Of a DNA stretch of 64,000 bases, positions 42,645 to 51,820 are shown in pieces. Source of the DNA: Denitromonas sp. Its GTDB lineage: Bacteria; Pseudomonadota; Gammaproteobacteria; Burkholderiales; Rhodocyclaceae. The notes below the pieces were generated by a model. It was not told the origin of the DNA. It saw only the letters and a program-made list of their open reading frames with translations, and did no database searches. Location of the stretch: positions 2,811,001 to 2,875,000 of the forward strand of contig NZ_JAUCBR010000004.1 in assembly GCF_034676725.1 (NCBI RefSeq), read 5' to 3'. Position 1 is the first letter of the stretch. Every line of letters starts with the position of its first letter. The translations under genes and the position numbers were made by a program.

Positions 42645-44809
42645 GTCCGAAGAGCCGCCTTCTACTTGGGGTCGGGCTGGTCTGTGCATGGCTGTTGATC
42701 GTCGCTGGTGTCACCGGCTGGGTGGTGTGGGCCGACCTGTCGCCTGACGAGCGGTCGGCGTTGCTGCCGATCCTGTCGCCGCGTGGTGCGCTGATCGGGG
42801 CCATGCTGATCATGGCCATGGCGGTCAGCGCCATCGTGCTGCGCGACCTGCACCGGCGCTACATCGCTATCCCGGTGCGCCTGGCCGAGGACGGCCGCAC
42901 CTTGCTCAAGGCCGAGCCGACCCGCCGCCTCAAGGCCGATGGCAACGCCGAAACGCAGGCGTTCGTCGACATCATCAACACCCTGGCCGACCAGCGCCAA
43001 AGCCTGCAGGACGATGTCGAGGTTCGCGTGGCCGACGCACGCCGTTCGGTCGAAGAAGAAAAGAACCGCCTCGGCGCGCTGATGTCGGAGCTGACCCAGA
43101 GCGTGGTGGTATGCAACCTCGACGGCCGCATCCTGCTCTACAACAACCGTGCGCGGCTGCAGTTCCGCGCCATGTCCGACGCCCCCGGCGCAGCGGGCGG
43201 TGGTGAGCTGATCGGCCTGGGGCGCTCCATCTACGCGGTCATGGACCGCCATCTGATTGCCCATGCGCTGGAGAACATCCAGCACCGCCTGCGCAAGAGC
43301 GCGGCCCAGCCGGTCACCAACTTCGTCACCACCACCCGCGCCGGGCAGCTGCTGCGGGTGCAGATGGCGCCGGTGCTGGGCGCAGCGCCGGCGGAGGGGG
43401 CCGATCGCCCGGTGTCGGGCTTCATCCTGATGCTCGACAACATCACCCGCACCATCGAGAACGAAGCGCGGCGCGACGAAATCCTGCACACCCTCACCGA
43501 GGGCAACCGTGCCTCGCTGGCCAATGTGCGGGCGGCGGCCGAAATGCTCGACTTCTCCGATCTCGACGACGAGTTGCGCCAGCGCTTCCGCAAGGTGATC
43601 CGCGACGAGGTGAAGGCCATGAGCGACCGGCTCGACCACAGCGCCTCGGCCTTTGCCGATTCGCTCAAGGCGCGCTGGCAGCTCGAAGACATGCTCGGCG
43701 CCGACCTGGTGGCGGCCGCCCAGCGCCGGGCCGAGAGCCGGCTGTCGCTGCGCACCAAGATCGAGGAGGTGGATGAATCGCTATGGGTCAAGGTCGACAG
43801 CTTCTCCCTGCTGCAGGCCATCACCTATCTGGCCAGCCGGCTGTCGGACGAGTTCGAGATCCGCGAGCTGCGTTTCCGCCTGACCGGGGCGGGGCGGCTG
43901 GTTCACCTGGACCTGATCTGGTCGGGCCAGGCGATGAGCACCGAAACGGTGATGAACTGGGAGCTCGAGCCGATGCGCTTCGCCGGCGAGAACAGCCCGC
44001 TGACCGTGCGCGACGTGATCGAGCGCCATGATGGCGAAATGTGGCTGGAGCGCGAGAAGGTCAAGCACCGCGCCTTCTTCCGCCTGGTGCTGCCCTCGGC
44101 GACGCCGCAGGAAGAAATCCAGCCCGAGGCCTACCTGCGTGGCGAAAGCCGGCCCGAGTACTACGATTTCGACCTCTTCAGCTGGTCGGAGCGCAGCCAT
44201 GAACATGACGACCAGTTGCTCTCCGAGCTGGCCTATACCGTGTTCGACACCGAGACGACGGGGCTCAACCCCTCGCAGGGCGACGAGATCATCCAGATCG
44301 GCGCCACCCGCATCCTCAACGGCAAGTTGCTGCAGGGCGAGGGCTTCGAGCAGCTGGTCGACCCGCAACGCAGCCTGCCGCCCGAGTCGTCCAAGATCCA
44401 CGGCATCACCCCCGAGATGCTCGTCGGCCAGCCGGTCATCACCAAGGTATTGCCAGCCCTGCACGATTTCGCGGCCGATACCGTGCTGGTGGCGCACAAT
44501 GCGGCCTTCGACATGCGCTTCCTGCAGCTCAAGGAGGAGGCCACCGGGATCAAGTTCGATCAACCGGTGCTCGACACCCTGCTGTTGTCGGCCATCATCC
44601 ATCCCAACCAGGACAGCCACCGGCTCGAGGCGATTGCCGAGCGCTTCGGCGTGACGGTGATCGGACGGCATACCGCCATGGGGGACGCGATCGTCACCGC
44701 CGAGGTGTTCCTCAAGATGATCCCGCTGCTTGCCGAAAAAGGCATCCGCACGCTGGGCGAAGCGCGCGAGGCGGCACAGAAAACCTACTATGCCCGTCTG
44801 AAATACTGA
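42641..44809 (+). CDS. Membrane-bound degenerate histidine kinase fused to DnaQ exonuclease
   Basis: A 722-residue protein from ATG 42641, overlapping the response regulator stop. Two helices (about 7-30 and 48-68), a HAMP-like helix and coiled coil, and a PAS-like domain (about 145-270, LTQSVVVCNLDGRILLYNNR). A DHp-like segment (about 275-345, EGNRASLANVRAAAEML) has Glu where a histidine kinase has its phospho-His. The ATPase-like region (375-488) lacks obvious N and G boxes. The C-terminal ~190 residues are a complete DEDDh exonuclease of the DnaQ/epsilon type: AYTVFDTETTGL (Asp 536, Glu 538), LVAHNAAFDMRFL (Asp 624) and GRHTAMGDA (His 677, Asp 682). A pseudokinase-controlled nuclease is inferred; its substrate is unknown. 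Confidence 0.88.
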   Translation: MSPKSRLLLGVGLVCAWLLIVAGVTGWVVWADLSPDERSALLPILSPRGALIGAMLIMAMAVSAIVLRDLHRRYIAIPVRLAEDGRTLLKAEPTRRLKADGNAETQAFVDIINTLADQRQSLQDDVEVRVADARRSVEEEKNRLGALMSELTQSVVVCNLDGRILLYNNRARLQFRAMSDAPGAAGGGELIGLGRSIYAVMDRHLIAHALENIQHRLRKSAAQPVTNFVTTTRAGQLLRVQMAPVLGAAPAEGADRPVSGFILMLDNITRTIENEARRDEILHTLTEGNRASLANVRAAAEMLDFSDLDDELRQRFRKVIRDEVKAMSDRLDHSASAFADSLKARWQLEDMLGADLVAAAQRRAESRLSLRTKIEEVDESLWVKVDSFSLLQAITYLASRLSDEFEIRELRFRLTGAGRLVHLDLIWSGQAMSTETVMNWELEPMRFAGENSPLTVRDVIERHDGEMWLEREKVKHRAFFRLVLPSATPQEEIQPEAYLRGESRPEYYDFDLFSWSERSHEHDDQLLSELAYTVFDTETTGLNPSQGDEIIQIGATRILNGKLLQGEGFEQLVDPQRSLPPESSKIHGITPEMLVGQPVITKVLPALHDFAADTVLVAHNAAFDMRFLQLKEEATGIKFDQPVLDTLLLSAIIHPNQDSHRLEAIAERFGVTVIGRHTAMGDAIVTAEVFLKMIPLLAEKGIRTLGEAREAAQKTYYARLKY

Positions 44810-44958
44810 CCGGTCGCGGCAGGCTCGCGGCGCCCGCACGGTGACGCCACGAGCCTGCCGCCGCCATATCCGCAGCAGCGGGCGACGACGCGCACGGTAT
44901 ACTTTCGCGAATTGGCGGGCGCCGGCAGCGCGAACGCAACAGGGGAGAGGCGGCACGC

Positions 44959-46995
44959 GTGGCGGATTCCGGGTTTTCGCAGCAACTGCGTCGGTACTAC
45001 GGCTGGTACACCGGCGCCTTCGTCGCCCTCGTCCTGCTGCTGGCCGTCGGCGAGCAGCTCGGCCTGTCGCAGCGCGTGATCGGCCATGTCTTTCTCTTCG
45101 CCACCATCGCCATCTACGCGGCCATCGGCGTCATGAGCCGCACCGCCGACGTGGCCGAATACTATGTGGCCGGGCGGCGGGTGCCCGCGGTGTTCAACGG
45201 CATGGCCACGGCGGCCGACTGGATGAGTGCGGCGTCCTTCATCGGCCTGGCCGGCACGCTGTATTTCTCCGGCTTTCAGGGCCTCGCCTTCGTCACCGGC
45301 TGGACCGGCGGCTATGTGCTGGTGGCCTTGTTGCTGGCGCCCTATCTGCGCAAGTTTGGTCAATACACCATTCCCGACTTTCTCGGCGCCCGCTACGAGG
45401 GCAACACCGCACGCCTCGTCGGCCTGGCGGCGACCATCCTGGCCAGCTTCGTGTATGTCGTGGCGCAGATCTACGGTGTCGGCCTGATCGCCAGCCGGTT
45501 CGTTGGCGTGGAGTTCGAGATCGGCCTGTTCGTCGGCCTGGCCGGCATCCTGGTGTGCTCCTTTCTCGGCGGCATGCGGGCGGTCACCTGGACCCAGGTT
45601 GCCCAGTACATCATCCTGATCATCGCCTACCTGGCGCCGGTGGTGCTGCTGTCGTGGAAGGTCACCGGCGTGCCCGTGCCGCAGATCGCCTACGGCACGG
45701 TGCTGCAAAAGATCAGCGCCAAGGAAGAGACGCTGTTCAATGACCCGGTCGAGATCGATGTGCGCAACCAGTACCGCTACCGCGCCCAGGCCTTCGAGCA
45801 GAAAATCGCCGACCTGCCCAACTCGATGGACGCCGAGCGCGACGCGCTGACCGACCGCGTCAAGCAACTGCGCAACGAAAACGCCTCCGCCCGCGAAGTG
45901 GCCATGGCCGAACGTGACATGCGCGACCTGCCGCGCACCGAAGCCGAAGCCCGCGTGCGCTGGGACGCCGACCGTGTCGCCGCGCTCGAACGCTCCCGCG
46001 CCCCCCCGCGCCACGCCGAAGCGCACCCCGGTGAAACACACGAAGAAAGCAACGCCGCGCGGCGCAATTTCCTGGCCCTGATGTTCGTCCTCATGGTCGG
46101 CACCGCCGCCTTGCCGCATGTGCTGATGCGCTACTACACCACGCCCGGCGTCTCCGAAGCGCGTCGCTCGGTGATGTGGTCGCTGCTGTTCATCTCCTTG
46201 CTCTACATCACCGCGCCAGCGTATGCGGTGTTTGCCAAGTGGGAGGTGTACAGCAACCTGGTGGGCAGCAGCATCGCCTTCCTGCCCGACTGGGTCGCCT
46301 CATGGGGCAAGATCGGCCTCGTCAGCGTCGAAGACATCAACGGCGATGGCCTGTTGCAGCTGGCCGAACTGACGCTCAACACCGACGTCATCGTGCTCGC
46401 CACCCCCGAAATCGCCGGGCTGCCCTATGTCGTCTCCGGCCTCGTCGCCGCCGGCGGCCTGGCCGCTGCGCTGTCGACCGCCGACGGCCTGTTGCTGACC
46501 ATCTCCAACGCGCTGTCGCACGACCTCTACTTCAAGGTCATCAACCCGCGCGCCACCACGCAGCGGCGCCTCGTGATCTCCAAGTCGCAACTGCTTCTGG
46601 TGGCTGCCATCGCCGCGTGGGTGGCCTCGATGCGGCCCGACAACATCCTGTTCATGGTCGGCCTGGCCTTCTCCATCGCCGCCGCCTCCTTCTTCCCCGC
46701 GCTGGTGCTGGGCATATTCTGGAAGCGGGCCAACAAATGGGGCGCGGTCAGCGGCATGGTCGCCGGGCTTGCCATCACCCTCTACTACGTCGCCCAGACC
46801 CATCCGTTTTTCAAGGGCTCGATGGCCAACGCCTGGTTCGATATCGAACCGATCTCGGCCGGCGTCTTCGGCGTGCCGCTGGGATTCGTCGTCACCGTCA
46901 TCATCAGCCTGATCACACCACCACCGTCGGTGGAAGTGCAATCCCTGGTCGATTTCGTTCGCTACCCCAGCCTCACCGAGACGCCAGACCGTTGA
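44959..46995 (+). CDS. SSS-family sodium/solute symporter with long hydrophilic insert
   Basis: A 678-residue transporter starting at GTG 44959 (GGGAGAGG upstream). It fits the acetate/solute symporter branch of the SSS family: AEYYVAGRRVPAVFNGMATAADWMSAASF, FSGFQGLAFVTGWTGGYVL, FGQYTIPDFLGARY and LSTADGLLLTISNALSHDL. Between helices there is a charged, coiled-coil-like insert at about residues 250-370 (EQKIADLPNSMDAERDALTDR ... REVAMAERDMRDLPRTEAEAR) that most family members lack or have shorter. The neighbouring acs and CbrA/CrbS-like genes suggest acetate or a related organic acid as substrate. The insert may be a regulatory contact site. Confidence 0.88.
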   Translation: MADSGFSQQLRRYYGWYTGAFVALVLLLAVGEQLGLSQRVIGHVFLFATIAIYAAIGVMSRTADVAEYYVAGRRVPAVFNGMATAADWMSAASFIGLAGTLYFSGFQGLAFVTGWTGGYVLVALLLAPYLRKFGQYTIPDFLGARYEGNTARLVGLAATILASFVYVVAQIYGVGLIASRFVGVEFEIGLFVGLAGILVCSFLGGMRAVTWTQVAQYIILIIAYLAPVVLLSWKVTGVPVPQIAYGTVLQKISAKEETLFNDPVEIDVRNQYRYRAQAFEQKIADLPNSMDAERDALTDRVKQLRNENASAREVAMAERDMRDLPRTEAEARVRWDADRVAALERSRAPPRHAEAHPGETHEESNAARRNFLALMFVLMVGTAALPHVLMRYYTTPGVSEARRSVMWSLLFISLLYITAPAYAVFAKWEVYSNLVGSSIAFLPDWVASWGKIGLVSVEDINGDGLLQLAELTLNTDVIVLATPEIAGLPYVVSGLVAAGGLAAALSTADGLLLTISNALSHDLYFKVINPRATTQRRLVISKSQLLLVAAIAAWVASMRPDNILFMVGLAFSIAAASFFPALVLGIFWKRANKWGAVSGMVAGLAITLYYVAQTHPFFKGSMANAWFDIEPISAGVFGVPLGFVVTVIISLITPPPSVEVQSLVDFVRYPSLTETPDR

Positions 46996-47070
46996 ACGAA
47001 GATGCCAGAATTTGTCGCCCGCGAGGGGTTCCATCGCGACCGGATTCTGCTAAACTTCCGCCTCTTCCAC

Positions 47071-47161
47071 GGAGAGGTGGATGAGTGGTTTAAGTCGCAC
47101 GCCTGGAAAGCGTGTTCAGGGTAATACCCTGACGCGGGTTCGAATCCCGCCCTCTCCGCCA
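47071..47161 (+). tRNA. serT: tRNA-Ser (GGA)
   Basis: A full cloverleaf can be drawn: acceptor GGAGAGG/CCTCTCC with discriminator G and encoded CCA (47159-47161), anticodon loop CTGGAAA with anticodon GGA, a long variable arm (TGTTCAGGGTAATACCCTGACG) typical of Ser tRNA split here into GTTCAGGGT and ACCCTGAC arms, and TTCGAAT in the T loop. A TAAACT at 47051 may be its -10. Ser tRNA genes are common integration sites, and a mobile island follows. The isoacceptor is certain; the gene symbol is tentative. Confidence 0.96.
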
Positions 47162-47171
47162 GATGCTAAGT

Positions 47172-47198
47172 AAAAACGCGGCCTTGAGCCGCGTTTTT
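47172..47198 (+). terminator. Terminator after tRNA-Ser
   Basis: AAAAACGCGGC and GCCGCGTTTTT arms around CTTGA, then ATTTTT. The short distance after the CCA end suits tRNA transcription termination. Confidence 0.9.
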
Positions 47199-47236
47199 AT
47201 TTTTGTCCCACATCCAGGCCCACATCTTGAAAGCGC

Positions 47237-48004
47237 TTATCCGAAGAGGCCCCCGAGCATACCGCCTACGATCGTGGTAACAAGGGGATGCTTCAATGCG
47301 TCTTTGAGTTGTTGCAGCGCGTCGGTCTTCTCTGATTCAGGCGCGTCAGCTTTCTTTAGCGCCAGAATGAGCTTTTCGAGTTCGTCGGCCAGTGCCTGCT
47401 TGTTCAAGGTCGGGTTAGACCCGATCACCACATCACCGGTTGTGTTGAACGTTCCGCCGTTGATGTTGTTGCTGTTGTTGATGTGCACCGTTGTCCCTCT
47501 CACTTTTTCGCTGCCGTTGAGTGCCGAAGGTCCCCGAGAGAGCGCAGCAAATCCCTCGTCTAGGATTCTTGCACTGCCACCTTCGCCTAGGTATTCATCC
47601 CATTCAATGAAGCCGTCCTTATGGAGCAATCTACACACGCGGTCTATGCGGCTCTGGTCTCCAGCGATTCTTGAGAAGTGTTCGGGAGTCGGGCTTGCAA
47701 GCTTCCCCGGATACTCACGTTCGAAGGACGCAAGGTAGCGCAACACCAAAGCTTTTACTTGGACGTGGGATAGCCCTTCAGCGATAGATGTAGTTGGTGA
47801 CCAGAACACTGCTTCGATTTCTCTAGACAATGACCGGCAACTAATGTGGGTGGTCTGGATGGTTAGAATGCCGTGTTGCTCGAAGAGCCGCACCGCTGCG
47901 ACAAATTCTTGAAATTCTTCTAGTGAGCTGTTGTCCGCCATGCAGCCAGTTTGTCTTTCATGCAGCAGCTTACACAACCGTCCGTCGGCGCTGTCCCATG
48001 TCAT
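47237..48004 (-). CDS. Island cargo protein with Asn/Gly strand repeat and C-terminal hydrophobic tail
   Basis: A 255-residue protein from ATG 48004, chosen because GGAGAAG lies just upstream; the frame is open to 48172. The N-terminal ~150 residues are helical, with a winged-helix-like look (QSRIDRVCRLLHKDGFIEWDEYL). Then comes a polar strand repeat (TVHINNSNNINGGTFNTTGDVV) of the kind found next to effector domains in several conflict-type proteins, a helix (KQALADELEKLILALKKAD), and a short hydrophobic glycine-rich end (VTTIVGGMLGGLFG) that could insert in membranes. No family is recognised. Position between the tRNA and replication genes of a mobile island suits an accessory or defence gene. 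Confidence 0.7.
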   Translation of the reverse strand: MTWDSADGRLCKLLHERQTGCMADNSSLEEFQEFVAAVRLFEQHGILTIQTTHISCRSLSREIEAVFWSPTTSIAEGLSHVQVKALVLRYLASFEREYPGKLASPTPEHFSRIAGDQSRIDRVCRLLHKDGFIEWDEYLGEGGSARILDEGFAALSRGPSALNGSEKVRGTTVHINNSNNINGGTFNTTGDVVIGSNPTLNKQALADELEKLILALKKADAPESEKTDALQQLKDALKHPLVTTIVGGMLGGLFG

Positions 48005-48077
48005 ACGCTTCTCCGCTTCTCGCCCGATCCTGATTTCGCGATCTTCGCAGGAAGTCCGGACTGATGGCAATCGCGCG

Positions 48078-48419
48078 CTACAATTCCCGCCCGTTCGCCC
48101 GCATCCACCGCAACACGTCGCGCCAGCGCACCCGAGTTGCTCGCTTGCCGAAGGGTACGCTCGGCAACTCACCCGAGGCGACCAACGCTTTCAGCGCCGG
48201 CAAGGTGAATCCCATCATCTTCGCTAACCCGCGATCGATTTCCCGTAGTTCCGTGCGGGCGTAGTCGGCACGTAGCGCCGTGAGTTGGTCGACGAGACTG
48301 GGGCGCTCAGGAAGGGCCGTTTTCGGGGGCGTTTTGGGTCTTGCGTCCATTGTGCGGGGCTTCCCCTTGCCCGGCGCCTGTTCGGCCACGGGAACCCCCT
48401 GAAAACGGTGTCCGTCCAT
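48078..48419 (-). CDS. Excisionase-like DNA-binding protein
   Basis: A 113-residue basic protein whose ATG overlaps the stop of the upstream gene (TAATG). The C-terminal ~45 residues (FTLPALKALVASGELPSVPFG, then KRATRVRWRDVLRWM) look like an AlpA/Xis-type winged helix: recognition helix, short wing, then an Arg-Trp strand. The N-terminal part is basic and Pro-rich. Such proteins control excision or early transcription in mobile elements. No integrase partner is present here. Confidence 0.6.
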   Translation of the reverse strand: MDGHRFQGVPVAEQAPGKGKPRTMDARPKTPPKTALPERPSLVDQLTALRADYARTELREIDRGLAKMMGFTLPALKALVASGELPSVPFGKRATRVRWRDVLRWMRANGREL

Positions 48420-49519
48420 TACAGTTCAGCCGATTCCGTCTGCTGCCAGTTACGGAAGTGATTCGCCTTTGCCGCGTCGATCTCTTTCCGCCGTTTGTCG
48501 TGATCGGCGTCTGCCGCTGCAATCAGGCGTTGGGCAAACTGGCCGGCTACGCCGTCGACCTTCGCTTTGGCAAGGCGACGGTTTTCCTTGGACCGTTCTC
48601 CCCTTCGTTCCCGTTCCTTGATCTCTTTTTCAAGCAGGGGAATGGCCGCTTTGGCGTCGGCGGCGCGCTGGCGAGCTTCGGCAAGGCGTTGTTCGGCGTC
48701 GGTGATCTTTTGATCCAGGGCGGCAAGCTGGCGCTTGTTCGGTTCTTGCCCTCGGATGTAGGCCTCTCCGCGCACGGCTTCCCGCTTCGCCGTCGCTTCG
48801 GATAGGGCGGATTCCGCTGGTGCAATGTTCGCGATGTCAGCCTGCGCTTGTTCAATTTTTTCCTGGCAGTCGAGAATTTTTTCTTCAGCGTCGATGACTT
48901 CCCATTCGAAGACTTGCCATGTTCCCGCAGCCTCCCCGATCTTTGCGATGAGCTGGTCATCGGTGGTGGCCGCCAACGCGGCTTCCTGCTTTGCGACGCC
49001 CAAGCGGTGTTTCAGAGATGAAACTCTGTCGCGTAGTCGGTCGGCGTAGCCGTTGTTTTTGCGCTTGTAGTCGTGCAAGGGCCTGCCGATCATGCCCCGT
49101 TGGCGCAATAGTTCCTCCCTGCGGTTGCGCAGTCTGGATGCGGTATCCCCAAAATCGTGCGCTTCTGCACGGCGCAAGCATTCGGCTTGTAGGGGGTCGA
49201 GTTCAACATCTATTGCCGCCTGAGCCGCTGCGGTGTATTCGGCGATCTCGTCGCTTTCAGCGATATGAGCGTCGTAGTCGTCCCGAGCTTCCGAGAGCTC
49301 TGCAGCGATCCGCTCGATCTCTCCATTGGCTGTTTCCCTTTTCGCTTTGTGGGCGCGGCCCCGCTTGCTGGATGCGATCTCACAGTTTCGTTCGAAGGAT
49401 TGCAGCCATTCATCCATCGGGACGAGTGCGGAATTCGTAACGGTGATGCCGCTGTTTCTTTTCAAGTGGGGTTCTCGCGTGGGCGAATGTCCGTCAGTAA
49501 CTGTGATGTTGATTGCCAT
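48419..49519 (-). CDS. Long coiled-coil protein of the mobile island
   Basis: A 366-residue soluble protein, with AAGGAG ahead of ATG 49519. After a short beta-like start (AINITVTDGHSP) nearly all of it is charged coiled coil, in two long stretches (about 55-150 and 210-330, for example KQLAALDQKITDAEQRLAEA). No catalytic motif or membrane segment is visible. It is encoded between the replication gene and the excisionase-like gene on the same strand, overlapping the latter by one base, so it is probably part of the element's core operon. Function is unknown. Confidence 0.7.
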   Translation of the reverse strand: MAINITVTDGHSPTREPHLKRNSGITVTNSALVPMDEWLQSFERNCEIASSKRGRAHKAKRETANGEIERIAAELSEARDDYDAHIAESDEIAEYTAAAQAAIDVELDPLQAECLRRAEAHDFGDTASRLRNRREELLRQRGMIGRPLHDYKRKNNGYADRLRDRVSSLKHRLGVAKQEAALAATTDDQLIAKIGEAAGTWQVFEWEVIDAEEKILDCQEKIEQAQADIANIAPAESALSEATAKREAVRGEAYIRGQEPNKRQLAALDQKITDAEQRLAEARQRAADAKAAIPLLEKEIKERERRGERSKENRRLAKAKVDGVAGQFAQRLIAAADADHDKRRKEIDAAKANHFRNWQQTESAEL

Positions 49520-49936
49520 GGTGTACTTCTCCTTGGTGGTTGGCCGGATGGCCGGGGTAAAAGCGGATTTCGGATGGCCGACTAAATCGGTTGGTCGTGT
49601 GCGTGGGTAGTCCGGTGATACGGCGTGACAGAACTACGCCGAGAGAAACCGGGCGTAAGGTCAATGGGTCCCTCTTGGCTAAGTTGGGGCAGCGGGGGGG
49701 CGCTGAGCCCCGAGATTCGAAACCTTGGGAAAACGGCCATAGCACCAATCCCCGAGTAAAACGGATGACCGCACCTTCTTTGTTCGAGGGGTGTTGTCTA
49801 TCCCCCGGAAAAACCGTTACTCCCGCTGCCCCATTCCCCCACCCGTATACGGGTGTGGGGGATTTGGGGCATGTCCGGTCATGGTTGTGCCCCATGCCCC
49901 GAAACCCCCATTGGGGAAAATCGGGGGATTGGGGGC
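49520..49936. other. Repeat-rich intergenic region of the island, origin-like
   Basis: A 417-base stretch between the broken replication gene and the coiled-coil gene. It holds a perfect 14-bp palindrome ACCCGTATACGGGT (49841-49854) flanked by C4 and G4 runs, an 8-bp inverted repeat GGGGCATG (49866) / CATGCCCC (49893), and CCCC/GGGG pairs near 49905-49916. A frame of 148 codons (49940 to 49494, minus) overlaps the helicase stop as ATGA, but its Pro/His-rich product resembles no family. The repeats suggest an origin, operator or terminator. Confidence 0.5.
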
Positions 49937-51811
49937 TCATAGTTGGCCCCCCTCGGGATCATCATCGGGATAGTTCCAGTCATCGGAGCGGTCCCCGTAT
50001 AGCTGGATTACTTGGTCGTGGCAGATGACGTGCTTTCCAGATACCAGGGCATCCAAAGCGCGCTTGGCATGTTCGCGGCGCTTATCCCGTTTTTCCGGGT
50101 CGTGTGGCATCTTTTCGATAGCTGTCGTCAGCACGTTGTCCACCGAGCATGGCGCCAAACGCTTGACCACTTGGAACACGATTTGCTGATTCGAGCCGGA
50201 CGGTTCGCGTCGACTTCCCTCGGGAACCGTGTTCAGGTGCTCGACAACGCAGGATGTCAGCGGCACGCCGTCCGAGTCTTGCCCTAAGTCGACCGATAGG
50301 AGGCGGAAAGGGAAAAGCGCGCCGTCTTCGCCGTCCTTCTGCTTCGTGACCTTGGCTAGTCGGTCGTCACCTTTGCGGGTGATCTCGATTTCCACGTCGA
50401 CGGCGCCGCGAAGGCCAGACCAACCACGGGCGCCGCGTGACGCGTCCTTGCCCGAGTGGTGGACGAGTAGCACCGTTGCACCGGTTGCGTCCTGAAGGCG
50501 CTTGCAGCGGGCAATGACGGCACCCATGTCTTCGGCGCTATTCTCGTTGGCGCCGGGGGTGACGCTCGCCAGGGTATCGATGACAACCAAGACCGCACCG
50601 CCAGATGCCTTGATTGCGCGGGCGAGGGCTTTGTCATCGTCTTTGAGCAGGTTTGGTGCATCACTGATGATGCCGAGCGGCATCCCTTCGAGCGCAAAGC
50701 CTTGATGTTTGGCGATGGCGCGTAGCCGCTTTCGGAATCCCCCTGCGCCTTCAGCGGCGATGTAAACGACCGGCCCGCCCGTGACTTCCTGTCCACGCCA
50801 ATCGGTATCGCGAGATATTGCGGCGGTAATATCCAGTGCGAGGAAGGACTTCCCTGAACCCGGTTCCCCGAAAAGCACCCCGATTCCTTCCTGTGGGAGA
50901 AGGCCACGGATAACCCAGCGCGCCGGCTCCGCGTCGGCAAACTGGTGCGCAGGGACGACGGTGAACCGGTCTTCAAGATCGTCCGTGTTGCTGTGCGTGC
51001 TCGGGTCTGTCCATCCGGCTTGTTTGGCGAGGTGAAATAGGGTGCCGGGACCAATTTCCGGGCCTCGGTGCCGTTCTTCCTTGAAGCTTCTGACCAGGGC
51101 GGCGAAGGTGCGGGAGTCATAGCGATCGTCAGCCGTTTGGGACCATTCGTCAGCGATGTCGGAGGCATCAGATAGCCCGGTCGACAGGATGGCGAAGACA
51201 ATCCGCATCCATTCCTGATAGTCGCAGTCGGCGGACAAGGCGAAAGCCGCCGATCGCACGCGCTCCTGATTTTCTGGCGTGTCTTCCAAGGGGCGCGGTG
51301 GCAGGTTCGCCAAGGCGTCCGATGCGTCCACCGCCGATGCGCCCATGTTCGACCGGCGTACTCCACTCCGGCGGCAGAACATCCAGTTCCCTAAGGTCAA
51401 ACGGGCTGATTTCCCATTCGTACCGGCGTCCGCTGGGGTGTACCGATGGCTCGACGATGAAGTAACGATTGCCATGCAGCAGGTCGACGCCGGGGCCAAG
51501 CTTTGCGGGAAGTCGGACACCTTCGGGCATCCGGAAGACATAGTGGACGCCGCTGCCCCCGGTCCGCGCGATTGCGCAATCCAGATCCCAAAGCGGGCCC
51601 CGATCGCGTTGAAGCTCCTCGAAAGTCTCGTCCCCGCCGTTGCGCGGGTCGACGTCCACAGCCACAACACCCGACAGCCCGCAGTGCACCGCGATGCCGC
51701 CCTTCGGGTGTTGGCGCCACAACTCCCGAACCTGCGCGGGCTCCTTGCTCGCTCGGTTCTGCCATTCTTCGATATGGGGGCGCTTCGTGCCTTTGAATCG
51801 CCCCGCCCCCA
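49937..51811 (-). pseudogene. Prim-pol/RepA-type helicase replication gene, broken by IS and frameshift
   Basis: The replication protein of the element. From the IS boundary the frame reads FKGTKRPHIEEWQNRAS and continues as a prim-pol domain (VVAVDVDPRNGGDETF with the DxD metal site, GGSGVHYVF, VDLLHGNRYFIVEPSVHPSG). The original N-terminus is lost in the IS. Near 51300-51350 the reading frame must change for the protein to continue as a PriCT-like segment (DCDYQEWMRIVFAILSTG) and a RepA/AAA_25 ATPase: Walker A FGEPGSGKSFLALD, Walker B AVLVVIDTLA, and the VLLVHHSGKD motif. The downstream part could be expressed alone from ATG near 51345. Loss of the start plus the frameshift make the whole gene non-functional. 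Confidence 0.78.
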
Positions 51812-51820
51812 GTAGACACC

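Noticed and set aside
47071..47161. Direct repeat of the tRNA-Ser 3' end as att site near 55 kb
   Set aside because: I searched for the T-arm and acceptor sequence in the region to the right and saw no second copy.
49494..49940. Frame of 148 codons overlapping the helicase stop as ATGA
   Set aside because: The overlap is suggestive, but the product is Pro/His-rich and family-free, and it reads through palindromes and G/C runs. I describe the region as intergenic instead.
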